Assembly (NCBI GenBank): GCA_031548515.1
Contig: JAVBRB010000041.1
Span: 1-57,158, forward strand
Source: UBA940 sp031548515
GTDB lineage: Bacteria; Bacteroidota; Bacteroidia; Bacteroidales; Rikenellaceae
Direction of reading: 5' to 3'
DNA length: 57,158 nt
The position numbers and the translations under genes are program-made. Every line of letters starts with the position of its first letter. Position 1 is the first letter of the stretch. Positions 22,196-30,337 of the stretch are shown here, piece after piece. The notes under the pieces were generated by a model. The model saw nothing but the letters and a program-made list of their open reading frames with translations. It was not told where the DNA came from and ran no database searches.

Positions 22196-23983
22196 ATGAA
22201 AAAAATATTTGCTTCTCTTGCTGCGATATTGATCTTTGCGGCCGTTTCCGCACAAAAACCGCAGAACCCGCCGCCGCATTGGCTCGATCCTTCGGTGGTC
22301 AGCATCGGTAAGGAGCTTCCGCGCGGAGACGTGGTCAGCCACGACACGAAGGACGAGGCAATAAGGAAAATCTACCACAAATCGAAATACCTGCAGCCGC
22401 TCATCGAATGGACGAAATCCGACCGGGACGATGCGGTCGTTTACAAGACCCGTTATAAGATCCCGTTCGAATGGATCGACCGCGAGCAGTTCCTCTATCT
22501 TGGCAAGGTTTCGACGTCGTTCGACGTGGTGGTGAACGGCGAGTTGGTCGGCTACAGCCAGACGGGGAGCACGCCCTCGGAATTCGATTTGACCAAGGTG
22601 TCGAAAGAAGGTAACAACGACCTGGAGATAGTTATCTATAAGGAGCCTGCGGCACTCAAACTTGAAAACAGCCGTCCGACTGCTGATCCGCAGATACTCG
22701 GCGAGGTTTACGTGCTTTCACAGCCGAAGATGAGGGTGCGAGATATATTCGTCGATACCCGAATGGAGGGGACCAACGGCATTCTGGAGTTGGGCGTGAT
22801 TATGAAAAGCCACCAGCTCAACGTGAAGGACTACCGCGTCTACTACGAGCTGATATCCCCTAAGGGCGAGATACTGTCCGAAGGATACAAGGATGCCGTA
22901 CTGAACATGCGCCGCGAAGATACTGTGCGTTTCTTCGCAAATATTCAGGATATCATGCCGTGGAGCCACGAAGAACCGCGCCTCTATACGCTGTTCATCA
23001 AGACGCAGCACGAAGGGCGTTTCAAGGAATACATGTCGTTCCAGATTGGCTTCCGCGGCCTCGATTTCAAGGATGGGTTGATCCACCTGAACAACACGCC
23101 GCTGAAAATAACCATGCAGGAATTCACACCGACTTCCGATATGGTTGCGATGCGTGCCCAAATCGAAAAACTGCGCGCCGAAGGTGTCAATACCCTTAGA
23201 CTGAAAGGCGCGCCCCCCAGCCACCAGTTCTATGAACTGTGCGACGAGATCGGCATCTACCTTTGCAACCAGGCGGACATAGATACCCGCCTGAGCGGTG
23301 CATCGCGCAAAAAGGATGGCAATCCGTCCAACATTCCCATATGGGGTGGCGCTTACCGCGACCGCGTGATGAATATGTACCACACTTCGAAGAATTCGCC
23401 GTCGATGATAATGTTCTCGATAGCCGAGGAGTCAGCCAACGGATATAATCTATATGAAAGTTATCTGGTGCTCAAAAATATAGAGAAGCATCGTCCCGTT
23501 ATATACACCGACGGCGGCGAGTGGAACAATGACCCGCTGGATTTTGAGGCGATGGACAGGATCCATTACCGCAACGAAGAAAAATGGGCTATCATAACCC
23601 CCGAAGATATCAACAACGGGCAGTTCCGTGTCCACAACACACGTCACTTTACGCCCATCATAGGAGAGGCGGTTTATAAGATCGCGGTCGGCAACAAGGT
23701 GGTATCCAAGGGTTCCGTGCCGATCGAGGTAATGCCTAAAGGCGCCGCCGACTTCGTCGTTCCGGTCAGCGGAGTGCGTCCAGGCAAGAAGTTCGTGGTG
23801 CAGATTGAAGTCAAGATAGAGCGTCCGGTCAACAAATATGTCCTGAGCGGCAAGAGTGGCGAGAAAAAAGTATTCAGGGAAGCGGGTGCGACGGTTTCTG
23901 AAAAAGACAAGATCGTTATCGAACGCCGCAGTTTCCCGTCCGGACGTGTGGCTGCCAGTGTCAGATCCACAGGTGTACGCTAA
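22196..23983 (+). CDS. Secreted LacZ-like (GH2) protein, probable pseudoenzyme
   Basis: A 595-residue exported protein with a signal peptide (MKKIFASLAAILIFAAVSA-Q). Domains follow E. coli LacZ order: jelly-roll sugar-binding domain (about 75-165; VVVNGELVGYSQTGSTPSEF), immunoglobulin-like domain (about 185-290), shortened TIM barrel (about 295-450; HQFYELCDEIGIYLCNQADI) and LacZ domain 4 (from Trp464). The acid/base Glu is present (Glu412 in SIAEES), though the Asn before it is Glu. The segment that should hold the nucleophile (CEYAHAMGN in LacZ) is missing: only about 30 residues separate RPVIYTDGG (433) from domain 4. The usual C-terminal small-chain domain is also absent. A binding or scaffold role is more likely than beta-galactosidase activity (inference). 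Confidence 0.8.
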   Translation: MKKIFASLAAILIFAAVSAQKPQNPPPHWLDPSVVSIGKELPRGDVVSHDTKDEAIRKIYHKSKYLQPLIEWTKSDRDDAVVYKTRYKIPFEWIDREQFLYLGKVSTSFDVVVNGELVGYSQTGSTPSEFDLTKVSKEGNNDLEIVIYKEPAALKLENSRPTADPQILGEVYVLSQPKMRVRDIFVDTRMEGTNGILELGVIMKSHQLNVKDYRVYYELISPKGEILSEGYKDAVLNMRREDTVRFFANIQDIMPWSHEEPRLYTLFIKTQHEGRFKEYMSFQIGFRGLDFKDGLIHLNNTPLKITMQEFTPTSDMVAMRAQIEKLRAEGVNTLRLKGAPPSHQFYELCDEIGIYLCNQADIDTRLSGASRKKDGNPSNIPIWGGAYRDRVMNMYHTSKNSPSMIMFSIAEESANGYNLYESYLVLKNIEKHRPVIYTDGGEWNNDPLDFEAMDRIHYRNEEKWAIITPEDINNGQFRVHNTRHFTPIIGEAVYKIAVGNKVVSKGSVPIEVMPKGAADFVVPVSGVRPGKKFVVQIEVKIERPVNKYVLSGKSGEKKVFREAGATVSEKDKIVIERRSFPSGRVAASVRSTGVR

Positions 23984-23999
23984 TCTGGTCAGTTGATCT

Positions 24000-25124
24000 A
24001 TGCGGGAGTTGGTCGCATACGCTTTTGCGGCGATGCTGCTGTCGGCGGGCTGTTTTCGTGCCGCTCCTGTGCCCGAACCCGTTGCCGGAACGGAATCAGT
24101 GATACGCACCGCCAGGCTTATGATCATAGGCGACGTGATGTCCCACTCGCCGCAGGTGACTGCCGCGCGCACCGCCGTCGGATACGACTATGAGGAAGTT
24201 TTCCGCCATTTCAAACCAATTTTTGACAGCGCCGATCTGGTTATAGCCAATTTGGAAACCACCCTCCGTACCAAACCTCCATATACGGGCTATCCTTGTT
24301 TTTCGGCTCCGGCCGAGTTGGCTTTTGCGATGCGCGCGGCGGGTATCGACATCGCGACCACGGCCAACAACCATATCTGTGACAGAGCTGCTGCGGGCAT
24401 CCGTTCTACACTCTCGCTTCTCGACAGCGCGGGTATCGCTCATACGGGCGCATTTATCGACTCCGTTTACCGCCGTTCCATGAATCCGCTCTATCGCCAT
24501 ATTAACGGGCTGCGTTTTGCGCTCCTGACGTATACCTACGGAACCAACGGCATTCCCGTTCCGCGCGGGATGACGGTCAACCTGATAGATACTGCAGTTA
24601 TTTCCGCAGACCTGGCCTCAGTGAACCGGGACTCGACAGACTGCGTGATCGTGTCGTACCATTGGGGAGAGGAATACCGTTCGAAGCCGGGCCGCATGCA
24701 GAAAGAACTTGCGGCGTGGACGCGGGCAAAGGGGGCGGACATAGTCATAGGTGGCCATCCACATGTCGTCCAGCCTTTCGAGGCGCACTATAACGCCGAT
24801 TCGACTGCTGTGACGGGCGCCACGTATTATTCGCTCGGCAATTTCGTGTCGAACCAGCGCCGCCGATACACCGACGGCGGCATGATGGCTGAGATCACCG
24901 TAACGAAGGTCGACTCACTTCCTGTTTCATATGACCTGGCTTACCGTCTTTTTTGGGTATATACGCCTTACCGCGGGGGCGTACGCCGTTTCATGGTCCT
25001 GCCTTCCGGGGTTGCCGACACGATGACCGTCCGCGACAGCACCCGGTGGCAGTACGAACGGTTTATGCGCGATAGCCGCAAACTTCTCTCGATGGCAGAC
25101 AGCGTTTTCAAAGAGATCAAATAA
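24000..25124 (+). CDS. CapA family lipoprotein (poly-gamma-glutamate synthesis-like)
   Basis: A 374-residue protein with a lipoprotein signal (lipobox LSAGC, Cys18). It has the CapA metallophosphoesterase-like fold: MIIGDVMSHSPQV (about 41-53), NLETTL (about 84-89), TTANNHICDRA (about 120-130), SYHWGEEY (about 219-226) and GGHPHVVQ (about 248-255), which supply conserved metal-type His, Asp and Asn residues. CapA proteins are linked to poly-gamma-glutamate capsules, but no capBC genes are near, so the actual role is open. It starts 16 bases after the LacZ-like gene and probably shares its transcript. Confidence 0.87.
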   Translation: MRELVAYAFAAMLLSAGCFRAAPVPEPVAGTESVIRTARLMIIGDVMSHSPQVTAARTAVGYDYEEVFRHFKPIFDSADLVIANLETTLRTKPPYTGYPCFSAPAELAFAMRAAGIDIATTANNHICDRAAAGIRSTLSLLDSAGIAHTGAFIDSVYRRSMNPLYRHINGLRFALLTYTYGTNGIPVPRGMTVNLIDTAVISADLASVNRDSTDCVIVSYHWGEEYRSKPGRMQKELAAWTRAKGADIVIGGHPHVVQPFEAHYNADSTAVTGATYYSLGNFVSNQRRRYTDGGMMAEITVTKVDSLPVSYDLAYRLFWVYTPYRGGVRRFMVLPSGVADTMTVRDSTRWQYERFMRDSRKLLSMADSVFKEIK

Positions 25125-25204
25125 GCAACATAGCGTCAAGAAGTTGCCCGTTTTCGATCCCGGTTCGCATTTGGTTGCTATTTGTCATGGAATGATCTTG
25201 GACC

Positions 25205-25367
25205 AATTCAATTGTTTTGCGCAGCAAAATAATCATCGACCGACTGTCGGCCGCAGGCCGGTGGAGGCATCTTGCGAGGGAGATAACTGAAAGGGTCGAT
25301 TTACCGCCGCTTGCGGCGATATTATAAATTCATGTTTTGGATACCCCGTTGCTTGAGGCGGGGTAGT
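25205..25367 (-). repeat. Hairpin-rich intergenic repeat after the chromate transporters
   Basis: Four short perfect hairpins in series: TTTTGC-GCA-GCAAAA (25215-25229), CGGCC-GCA-GGCCG (25248-25260), CGCCGC-TT-GCGGCG (25305-25318) and TACCCCG...CGGGGTA (25342-25365). The last lies directly after the chromate transporter stop and may end transcription. Read leftward the two stems nearest the gene start CTACCCCGCCTCAAGC and CGCCGCAAGCGGCG, a pattern I recall as recurring in bacterial intergenic repeats. No ORF is present in the 243-base gap. Confidence 0.5.
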
Positions 25368-25904
25368 TCATATGTAAATGAGGATTCCGGCAGCGGCGGA
25401 AAACAAGATCAGTAGTATTGGATTTACCTTCTTGAACGCCGCCGCAAGCGCCGCGCCGAACAGGACCCAACTCCAGCCGTCGATAAAACTCGCGCCGCCG
25501 GGATCTTCCGGGAACATCAGCATCAGGGCTGCCGCCGCTATCATGCCTATAACCACCGGGTGCAGCCCCTTCATTGCTCCCGCGACGTATTTGTTGTCGC
25601 GCAGTTTCAGGTAGAACTTTGTGGCCATTACCATAACGGTGAGGGCCGGGATGCATACCGATATCGTCGCAATGACAGAACCCCACACTCCGCCCACGGT
25701 GTAACCAATGTATGTGGCGCTGTTTATCGCAATCGGGCCGGGCGTCATCTGCGAGATTGCTACTATATCGGCGAACTGAGTGTAGGTGAGCCAACCGCGT
25801 TCGACGACGACCTCGTTCTGGATAAGCGACAACATGGCATATCCTCCGCCGAAACCAAAAAATCCTATCTTAAGGTAGCTCAGGAAAAGTTGCAGGTAGA
25901 TCAT
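25368..25904 (-). CDS. Chromate transporter, half-size (second subunit)
   Basis: A 178-residue integral membrane protein of the ChrA (CHR) family, a half-length single-domain type. The CHR signature is visible as FGGGYAMLSLIQNEVVERGW-like sequence near the N-terminus (about 18-38) and SQMTPGPIAINSATYIG (about 52-68). About six helices are predicted. Short CHR proteins work as pairs of opposite topology. Chromate efflux is the best-known function, but sulfate or another anion is possible. It overlaps its partner gene by 4 bases. Confidence 0.9.
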   Translation of the reverse strand: MIYLQLFLSYLKIGFFGFGGGYAMLSLIQNEVVVERGWLTYTQFADIVAISQMTPGPIAINSATYIGYTVGGVWGSVIATISVCIPALTVMVMATKFYLKLRDNKYVAGAMKGLHPVVIGMIAAAALMLMFPEDPGGASFIDGWSWVLFGAALAAAFKKVNPILLILFSAAAGILIYI

Positions 25905-26446
25905 CTCCTCACCTCCTTACTGCTGCGGACGAGGACGAACAGGATTCCTGCAGCGGCTCCGGCGATCAGCAGCAGTACCGGCGAGACGGACAGATACCAT
26001 ACCCCGACCGCAACTGCGGCGGCAATGATATACCCCCACCATTTAAGGCCTTTTGAAAGTCCGATTATCGGTGCGATTATCAGCGCGACGACGGCAGGAC
26101 GCATCCCTTTGAAAGCCGCCTCTATCCACCTGTTGTGTCGTATTTCGGTGAAGAACACTGCCACGGCCAGTATGATTGTGAAAGCCGGTAATACGATACC
26201 GAGGATTCCTGCTATGGCTCCGGGATATCCTTTGAGTTTGTAGCCTACGAATACCGATGTGTTGAGTGCGATCGGGCCGGGCATGGATTGCGCTATGGTC
26301 AGCATTTCGAGGAAATTTTCGCGCGGTATCCATTTTTTACACTCGACTATTTCGCGTTCTATTAGCGGAACCATGGCGTAGCCGCCCCCGAATGTGAAAA
26401 GACCTATTTTGAAGAAGGAAAAAAATATATTCCAGAGTTCCCGCAT
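25901..26446 (-). CDS. Chromate transporter, half-size (first subunit)
   Basis: A 181-residue CHR-domain membrane protein, the partner of the downstream gene. FGGGYAMVPLIEREIVECKK is at about 19-38, and AQSMPGPIALNTSVFVGYKL at about 52-71. The two halves are similar in the conserved N-terminal part but diverged elsewhere, as expected for a heterodimer derived from an old duplication. Its stop overlaps the partner's start by 4 bases. RsmE begins upstream on the same strand, 27 bases away, and may share transcription. Confidence 0.9.
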   Translation of the reverse strand: MRELWNIFFSFFKIGLFTFGGGYAMVPLIEREIVECKKWIPRENFLEMLTIAQSMPGPIALNTSVFVGYKLKGYPGAIAGILGIVLPAFTIILAVAVFFTEIRHNRWIEAAFKGMRPAVVALIIAPIIGLSKGLKWWGYIIAAAVAVGVWYLSVSPVLLLIAGAAAGILFVLVRSSKEVRR

Positions 26447-26473
26447 ATCGCTTCGATCCGCAACAAGTGCGCG

Positions 26474-27181
26474 TCAGGGTTGGTTTATGAAGTAGGCCGC
26501 CATGACCGCCGCCAAGGCTGCGGTTTCAGTCCTCAGGCGGCTTTCGCCCAGCGATACGGCGACAAAACCGTTTTTCATGGCCATTTCGACTTCTTCGGCC
26601 GAGAAATCCCCTTCCGGACCGATCAGCACCAGCGTGTTTGATCCCGGACGAATGGCGTTAATAATATTAGTACGTTCGCTGTCAGTCCGACAGTGGGCTA
26701 TGAGTTTCACGCCGCCGAACGGGCGTTCGATGATCTCACGCAGCGGCGTCATCGGTTCCAACGCGGGTATATATGCTTTGAGCGACTGTTTTGCCGCGCT
26801 GGCGATTATTTTTTCCGGACGGTCGGATTTAAAGACCCGGCGTTCGCTGTTGGCGCACTCGATCGGAATAACGGTGTCGACTCCGGCTTCGGTGGCTTTT
26901 TCGAGGAACCATTCATAACGGTCGGTGTTCTTTGTGGGTGCGACGGCCATCGTGAGGCGGTAAGTGCGGCGGCCGTATTCGCGGATGGTTTCGACTACCT
27001 CCACGGTACATGACCGCGGATCGGCTTTTGTTATAGCCGCAGTGTATAGATTTCCGCGTCCGTCAGTGATGTGGATGCGGTCGCCCTGCTTCATGCGCAG
27101 TACCTTGATGCAGTGGCGGCTCTCATCTTCGGTGAGAATATGTTGTGGCGGGACTATGCCGGGAGCGTAGAAAAGCTGCAT
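26474..27181 (-). CDS. rsmE: 16S rRNA m3U1498 methyltransferase RsmE
   Basis: Methylates N3 of U1498 in 16S rRNA using SAM. The protein is 235 residues from MQLFYAP, normal for the family. The N-terminal PUA-like domain includes HCIKVLRMKQGDRIHITDG (about 24-42). The C-terminal SPOUT knot has LVLIGPEGDFSAEEV (about 188-202) and SLGESRLRTETAA (about 214-226), which bind SAM. The ATG at 27181 is chosen because upstream starts would extend into the M3 peptidase promoter region and add residues foreign to the family. Confidence 0.94.
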   Translation of the reverse strand: MQLFYAPGIVPPQHILTEDESRHCIKVLRMKQGDRIHITDGRGNLYTAAITKADPRSCTVEVVETIREYGRRTYRLTMAVAPTKNTDRYEWFLEKATEAGVDTVIPIECANSERRVFKSDRPEKIIASAAKQSLKAYIPALEPMTPLREIIERPFGGVKLIAHCRTDSERTNIINAIRPGSNTLVLIGPEGDFSAEEVEMAMKNGFVAVSLGESRLRTETAALAAVMAAYFINQP

Positions 27182-27201
27182 CGAAATTTTGCAAAAACAA
27201 T

Positions 27202-27209
27202 TATCTTTG
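27202..27209 (+). promoter_or_regulatory. -7 box of the M3 peptidase gene
   Basis: TATCTTTG matches TAnnTTTG, 26 bases before the start at 27236, in the 54-base gap shared with rsmE. A TTTG at 27188-27191 is too close to be the -33 box. Confidence 0.5.
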
Positions 27210-27235
27210 CAAAGGAACAAAAAAATGCGGAAATT

Positions 27236-29593
27236 ATGGTTCTTAAACTATTTTCGATTGCAATAACAGTGTTTCTTGTTGCAGCCGCCATACTGGGCGT
27301 GGCTGTAATGTTGATCCGCCGGAAAACACTGCCGAGCGAAAGGCGTAAAAAGACAAGGCCTTATGTCGTTGCCTTCATAGCGTGCCTTGCCGCAGCGGGA
27401 TTGGCCTACGGAGGACGCTATCTTTATATCAGTTACCAAAAACCTGCAGATATGGGCAACCCGTTTTTTACAGGGTGGGATACGCCTTTCGGTGTTCCGC
27501 CTTTCGACCGGATGAAACCGGAATATTTCAAACCGGCTTTCGAAGAAGGAATGCGCATACAGAAAGCCGAGATAGATTCTATCGCCAACAACACGGCGGT
27601 GCCGACTTTTACAAATGTGATACTGGCCTATGACCGCAGCGGAGAACTGTTGGATATGGTCGGCCGGATATTCTATGCCCTCACTTCGGCTGAAACCACT
27701 GATGAACTCGAGCGGATAAAGGCCGATATGTCGCCGATTATGTCGAAGCACGGCGATGAAATAACGATGAATCCGCAGTTGTTTGAAAAAATAAAAACGG
27801 TTTATGATAAACGTGATTCGCTGAATCTTAACCAGGCCCAGACACGTCTGCTCGAAAGGACCTACAAGCGTTTCGTACGTAGCGGTGCGTTGCTTGGCGA
27901 AGCCGAAAAAGATCGACTGAAGAAGATAAATGAAGAACTGTCGCTGCTTGCAGTGCGTTTTGGCAATAACCGCCGCGAGGCAGTCAATACCTACGAACTT
28001 GTGATCGACTCGCGCGACGGAACGGGCCTGCCTTCCAATGTAATTACCAGGGCCAGGAACCGCGCTAAAGAGAAAGGTCTGGAAGACAAGTTGATATTCA
28101 CGCTGCAAAAGCCAAGCTGGCTGCCTTTCCTGACCTATTCCGACAAGGAAGACCTGCGCCGCCAACTTTACGAGGCGTATCTGGGACAGTGTGCTGCCGG
28201 AACTGAATTCGACAATACTCAAATAATCAACGATATTGTCAGGCTGCGCACCGAAAAAGCCCGCCTGATGGGTTTCGAAACCTATGCCGCTTTCGTTCTC
28301 GACGAACGCATGGCAAAAACTCCCGAGGCGGTCTACGCGCTTCTGGACGACATCTGGACCCCGGCCTTGGAAAAGGCGAAAGAGGAGCGCGACGAACTGC
28401 TCGCCGTGAAACGCAACGAGAAAAACGACACGCTCGCCGTGCTTAATACGTGGGATTGGTGGTTCTATGCTGAGAAAGTTCGCAAAACCCGCCATAATTT
28501 CGACGAAGAACAGGTGCGTCCGTTCTTCTCGCTCGAAAACGTGAAGTCGGGCATCTTCAATCTTTGCAACCGCCTCTACGGGATATCTTTCCGTCCCTTG
28601 AAGATGCCTGTTTATCATAAAGATGTCTCTGTTTATGAAGCTCTGGATGCAGACAACAGCCATCTGGGCCTGATTTATATGGATTTCTTTCCACGTCCCG
28701 GAAAGGGTGCAGGGGCATGGTGCGGCTCTTACCGCAGCCAGGGGTACGACCGCGACGGCAACAGGATATCTCCAATCACTACGATCGTCTGCAACTTCAC
28801 CGAGCCTGTCGGATCGGCACCTTCGCTGCTGACTCTCGATGAGGTCGAAACCTTTTTCCATGAGTTCGGACACGCGCTGCACAACCTCTTTGCGGATGTT
28901 CCCTACCAGGGGCTTCTCGGCGTGGAACGCGATTTCGTGGAACTTCCATCGCAAATAATGGAGAATTGGGCTTTCGAACCCGAGATGCTCAGGAGCTATG
29001 CCCTGCAGTACCGCACAGGCGATCCGATGCCCGATCTCCTAATCCAGAAAATCCATGGAACTTCTCTGTTTAATCAGGGATTCAATACTGTCGAACAACT
29101 GGCCGCATCATTCTCCGACATGGACGTACACATGCTGAAAGAGTATGCTCCGTTTAAGGTGGCCGATTTCGAAACCTATTCCCTGGCTACCAAACGAGGC
29201 CTTATTCCGGAGATAGAGCCGCGCTACCATTATCCATATTTCAGTCATATTTTCGATGGTGGTTATGCTGCAGGATACTATGGATATACATGGGCTGAGG
29301 TGTTCGACAAGGATGCTTACGAGGCTTTTGTTGAGACCGGCGATATTTTCGATCGCCGCGTTGCCAAGGACTTCCGTTACAAAATACTCGCCCTGCGCGG
29401 AATGAAGGACGGCATGGATCTCTATATGGATTTCCGCGGCCACGAACCGAGCCGGATACCCCTGTTGAAGGCGCGCGGACTGTGGCATCAGGAACCGGTT
29501 GCGGATACGCTGCCCAAGGAACCTGAATCGCGAGAGCCGCTTCCCGATTCTGTTCTGCGCCAAATCCTCAACGAAGGGCCGCTGGTGGAATAA
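27236..29593 (+). CDS. M3 family metallopeptidase with two N-terminal membrane helices
   Basis: A 785-residue zinc oligopeptidase (Dcp/oligopeptidase A type). The catalytic motif HEFGH is at residues 542-546 (FFHEFGHALHN), with the third ligand Glu expected in the following helix. Unlike standard Dcp, it opens with two hydrophobic helices (about 3-27 and 39-60) around a basic loop RRKTLPSERRKKTR. The positive-inside rule puts that loop in the cytoplasm and the peptidase domain in the periplasm. The ATG at 27236 is chosen because the -7 box lies 26 bases before it and upstream codons are inside rsmE. Likely role: degradation of periplasmic oligopeptides. Confidence 0.92.
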   Translation: MVLKLFSIAITVFLVAAAILGVAVMLIRRKTLPSERRKKTRPYVVAFIACLAAAGLAYGGRYLYISYQKPADMGNPFFTGWDTPFGVPPFDRMKPEYFKPAFEEGMRIQKAEIDSIANNTAVPTFTNVILAYDRSGELLDMVGRIFYALTSAETTDELERIKADMSPIMSKHGDEITMNPQLFEKIKTVYDKRDSLNLNQAQTRLLERTYKRFVRSGALLGEAEKDRLKKINEELSLLAVRFGNNRREAVNTYELVIDSRDGTGLPSNVITRARNRAKEKGLEDKLIFTLQKPSWLPFLTYSDKEDLRRQLYEAYLGQCAAGTEFDNTQIINDIVRLRTEKARLMGFETYAAFVLDERMAKTPEAVYALLDDIWTPALEKAKEERDELLAVKRNEKNDTLAVLNTWDWWFYAEKVRKTRHNFDEEQVRPFFSLENVKSGIFNLCNRLYGISFRPLKMPVYHKDVSVYEALDADNSHLGLIYMDFFPRPGKGAGAWCGSYRSQGYDRDGNRISPITTIVCNFTEPVGSAPSLLTLDEVETFFHEFGHALHNLFADVPYQGLLGVERDFVELPSQIMENWAFEPEMLRSYALQYRTGDPMPDLLIQKIHGTSLFNQGFNTVEQLAASFSDMDVHMLKEYAPFKVADFETYSLATKRGLIPEIEPRYHYPYFSHIFDGGYAAGYYGYTWAEVFDKDAYEAFVETGDIFDRRVAKDFRYKILALRGMKDGMDLYMDFRGHEPSRIPLLKARGLWHQEPVADTLPKEPESREPLPDSVLRQILNEGPLVE

Positions 29594-29635
29594 AAGAACA
29601 GGGGGATTTTTCAAACAAAAATCCCCCTGTTCTTT
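29593..29635. terminator. Strong bidirectional terminator
   Basis: A perfect 19-bp stem (29593-29611 with 29617-29635) with a 5-base loop CAAAC, A-rich on the left and T-rich on the right. It ends both the M3 peptidase gene and the leftward envelope operon. Confidence 0.95.
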
Positions 29636-30337
29636 TTATCCGATTATGAAAATGGCAGGCCGCTTGTGCAGTTCCGGGACGGGACGGCGTTTCCATTCGG
29701 CGGCGTAGAGTGTCAGAATAAATTCTTCGGGGCCGGAAATGTCGACGGCCACGGTCAACCGCGTTCCCGGGTCGCACGACGCGACGAACTCCTCGAAAAG
29801 TTTCCCGTTGCGGTAGGGCGTCTCTATGAATATTTGGGCCTGGTTCTCGGTGCGGGCACGGTGCTCGAAATGCTTTATCGCTTTGGAACGTTCGGGCGGC
29901 TTGATCGGCAGGTAGCCGTTGAATGCGAACGACTGGCCGTTGAGTCCCGACGCCATCAGCGCCATCAGTATCGACGACGGGCCGACCAGCGGCACCACAC
30001 GGATGCCTTTGCGGTGCGCCGCCGCGACTATATCACTGCCCGGATCGGCCACCGCCGGAACCCCCGCTTCCGAGATCACCCCTGCACTGCGCCCGTTCAC
30101 GACGGGTACAAGCATCGCTGCAATCTCCGCTGCCGGAGTGTGTTCGTTTAGTTCGGCGAATTCGAGTCTTTCGATAGGGCCCATTCCGGCTTTCGACAGG
30201 AATCGACGGGCGGTGCGGACCTCTTCGACGATAAAATAGTCGAGCGAGCGCATCACCTCGAAATTATGCGCCGGAAGAACCTCTTCTGGCGCGGTTTCGC
30301 CGATGGGACACGGCAATAAATATAGTATTCCGGGCAT
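29636..30337 (-). CDS. SAM-dependent methyltransferase, RsmI-like (tetrapyrrole methylase fold)
   Basis: A 233-residue tetrapyrrole-methylase-fold protein. It begins LYLLPCPIGE, close to the RsmI start LYLVATPIGN, and has SEAGVPAVADPGSDIVAAA (about 89-107), the counterpart of SDAGTPLISDPG, then VVPLVGPSSILMALMASG (about 114-131). True RsmI methylates the 2'-O of C1402 in 16S rRNA. Bacteroidales usually carry this shorter paralogue in addition to RsmI, and its target may differ. It is the last gene of the amidase-MCE-mutS2-murF/alr set and overlaps the previous gene by one base. Confidence 0.85.
   Translation of the reverse strand: MPGILYLLPCPIGETAPEEVLPAHNFEVMRSLDYFIVEEVRTARRFLSKAGMGPIERLEFAELNEHTPAAEIAAMLVPVVNGRSAGVISEAGVPAVADPGSDIVAAAHRKGIRVVPLVGPSSILMALMASGLNGQSFAFNGYLPIKPPERSKAIKHFEHRARTENQAQIFIETPYRNGKLFEEFVASCDPGTRLTVAVDISGPEEFILTLYAAEWKRRPVPELHKRPAIFIIG

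Noticed and set aside
24000..25124. Poly-gamma-glutamate capsule locus
   Set aside because: Only a CapA-like protein is present, without capB or capC. Such orphans are widespread.
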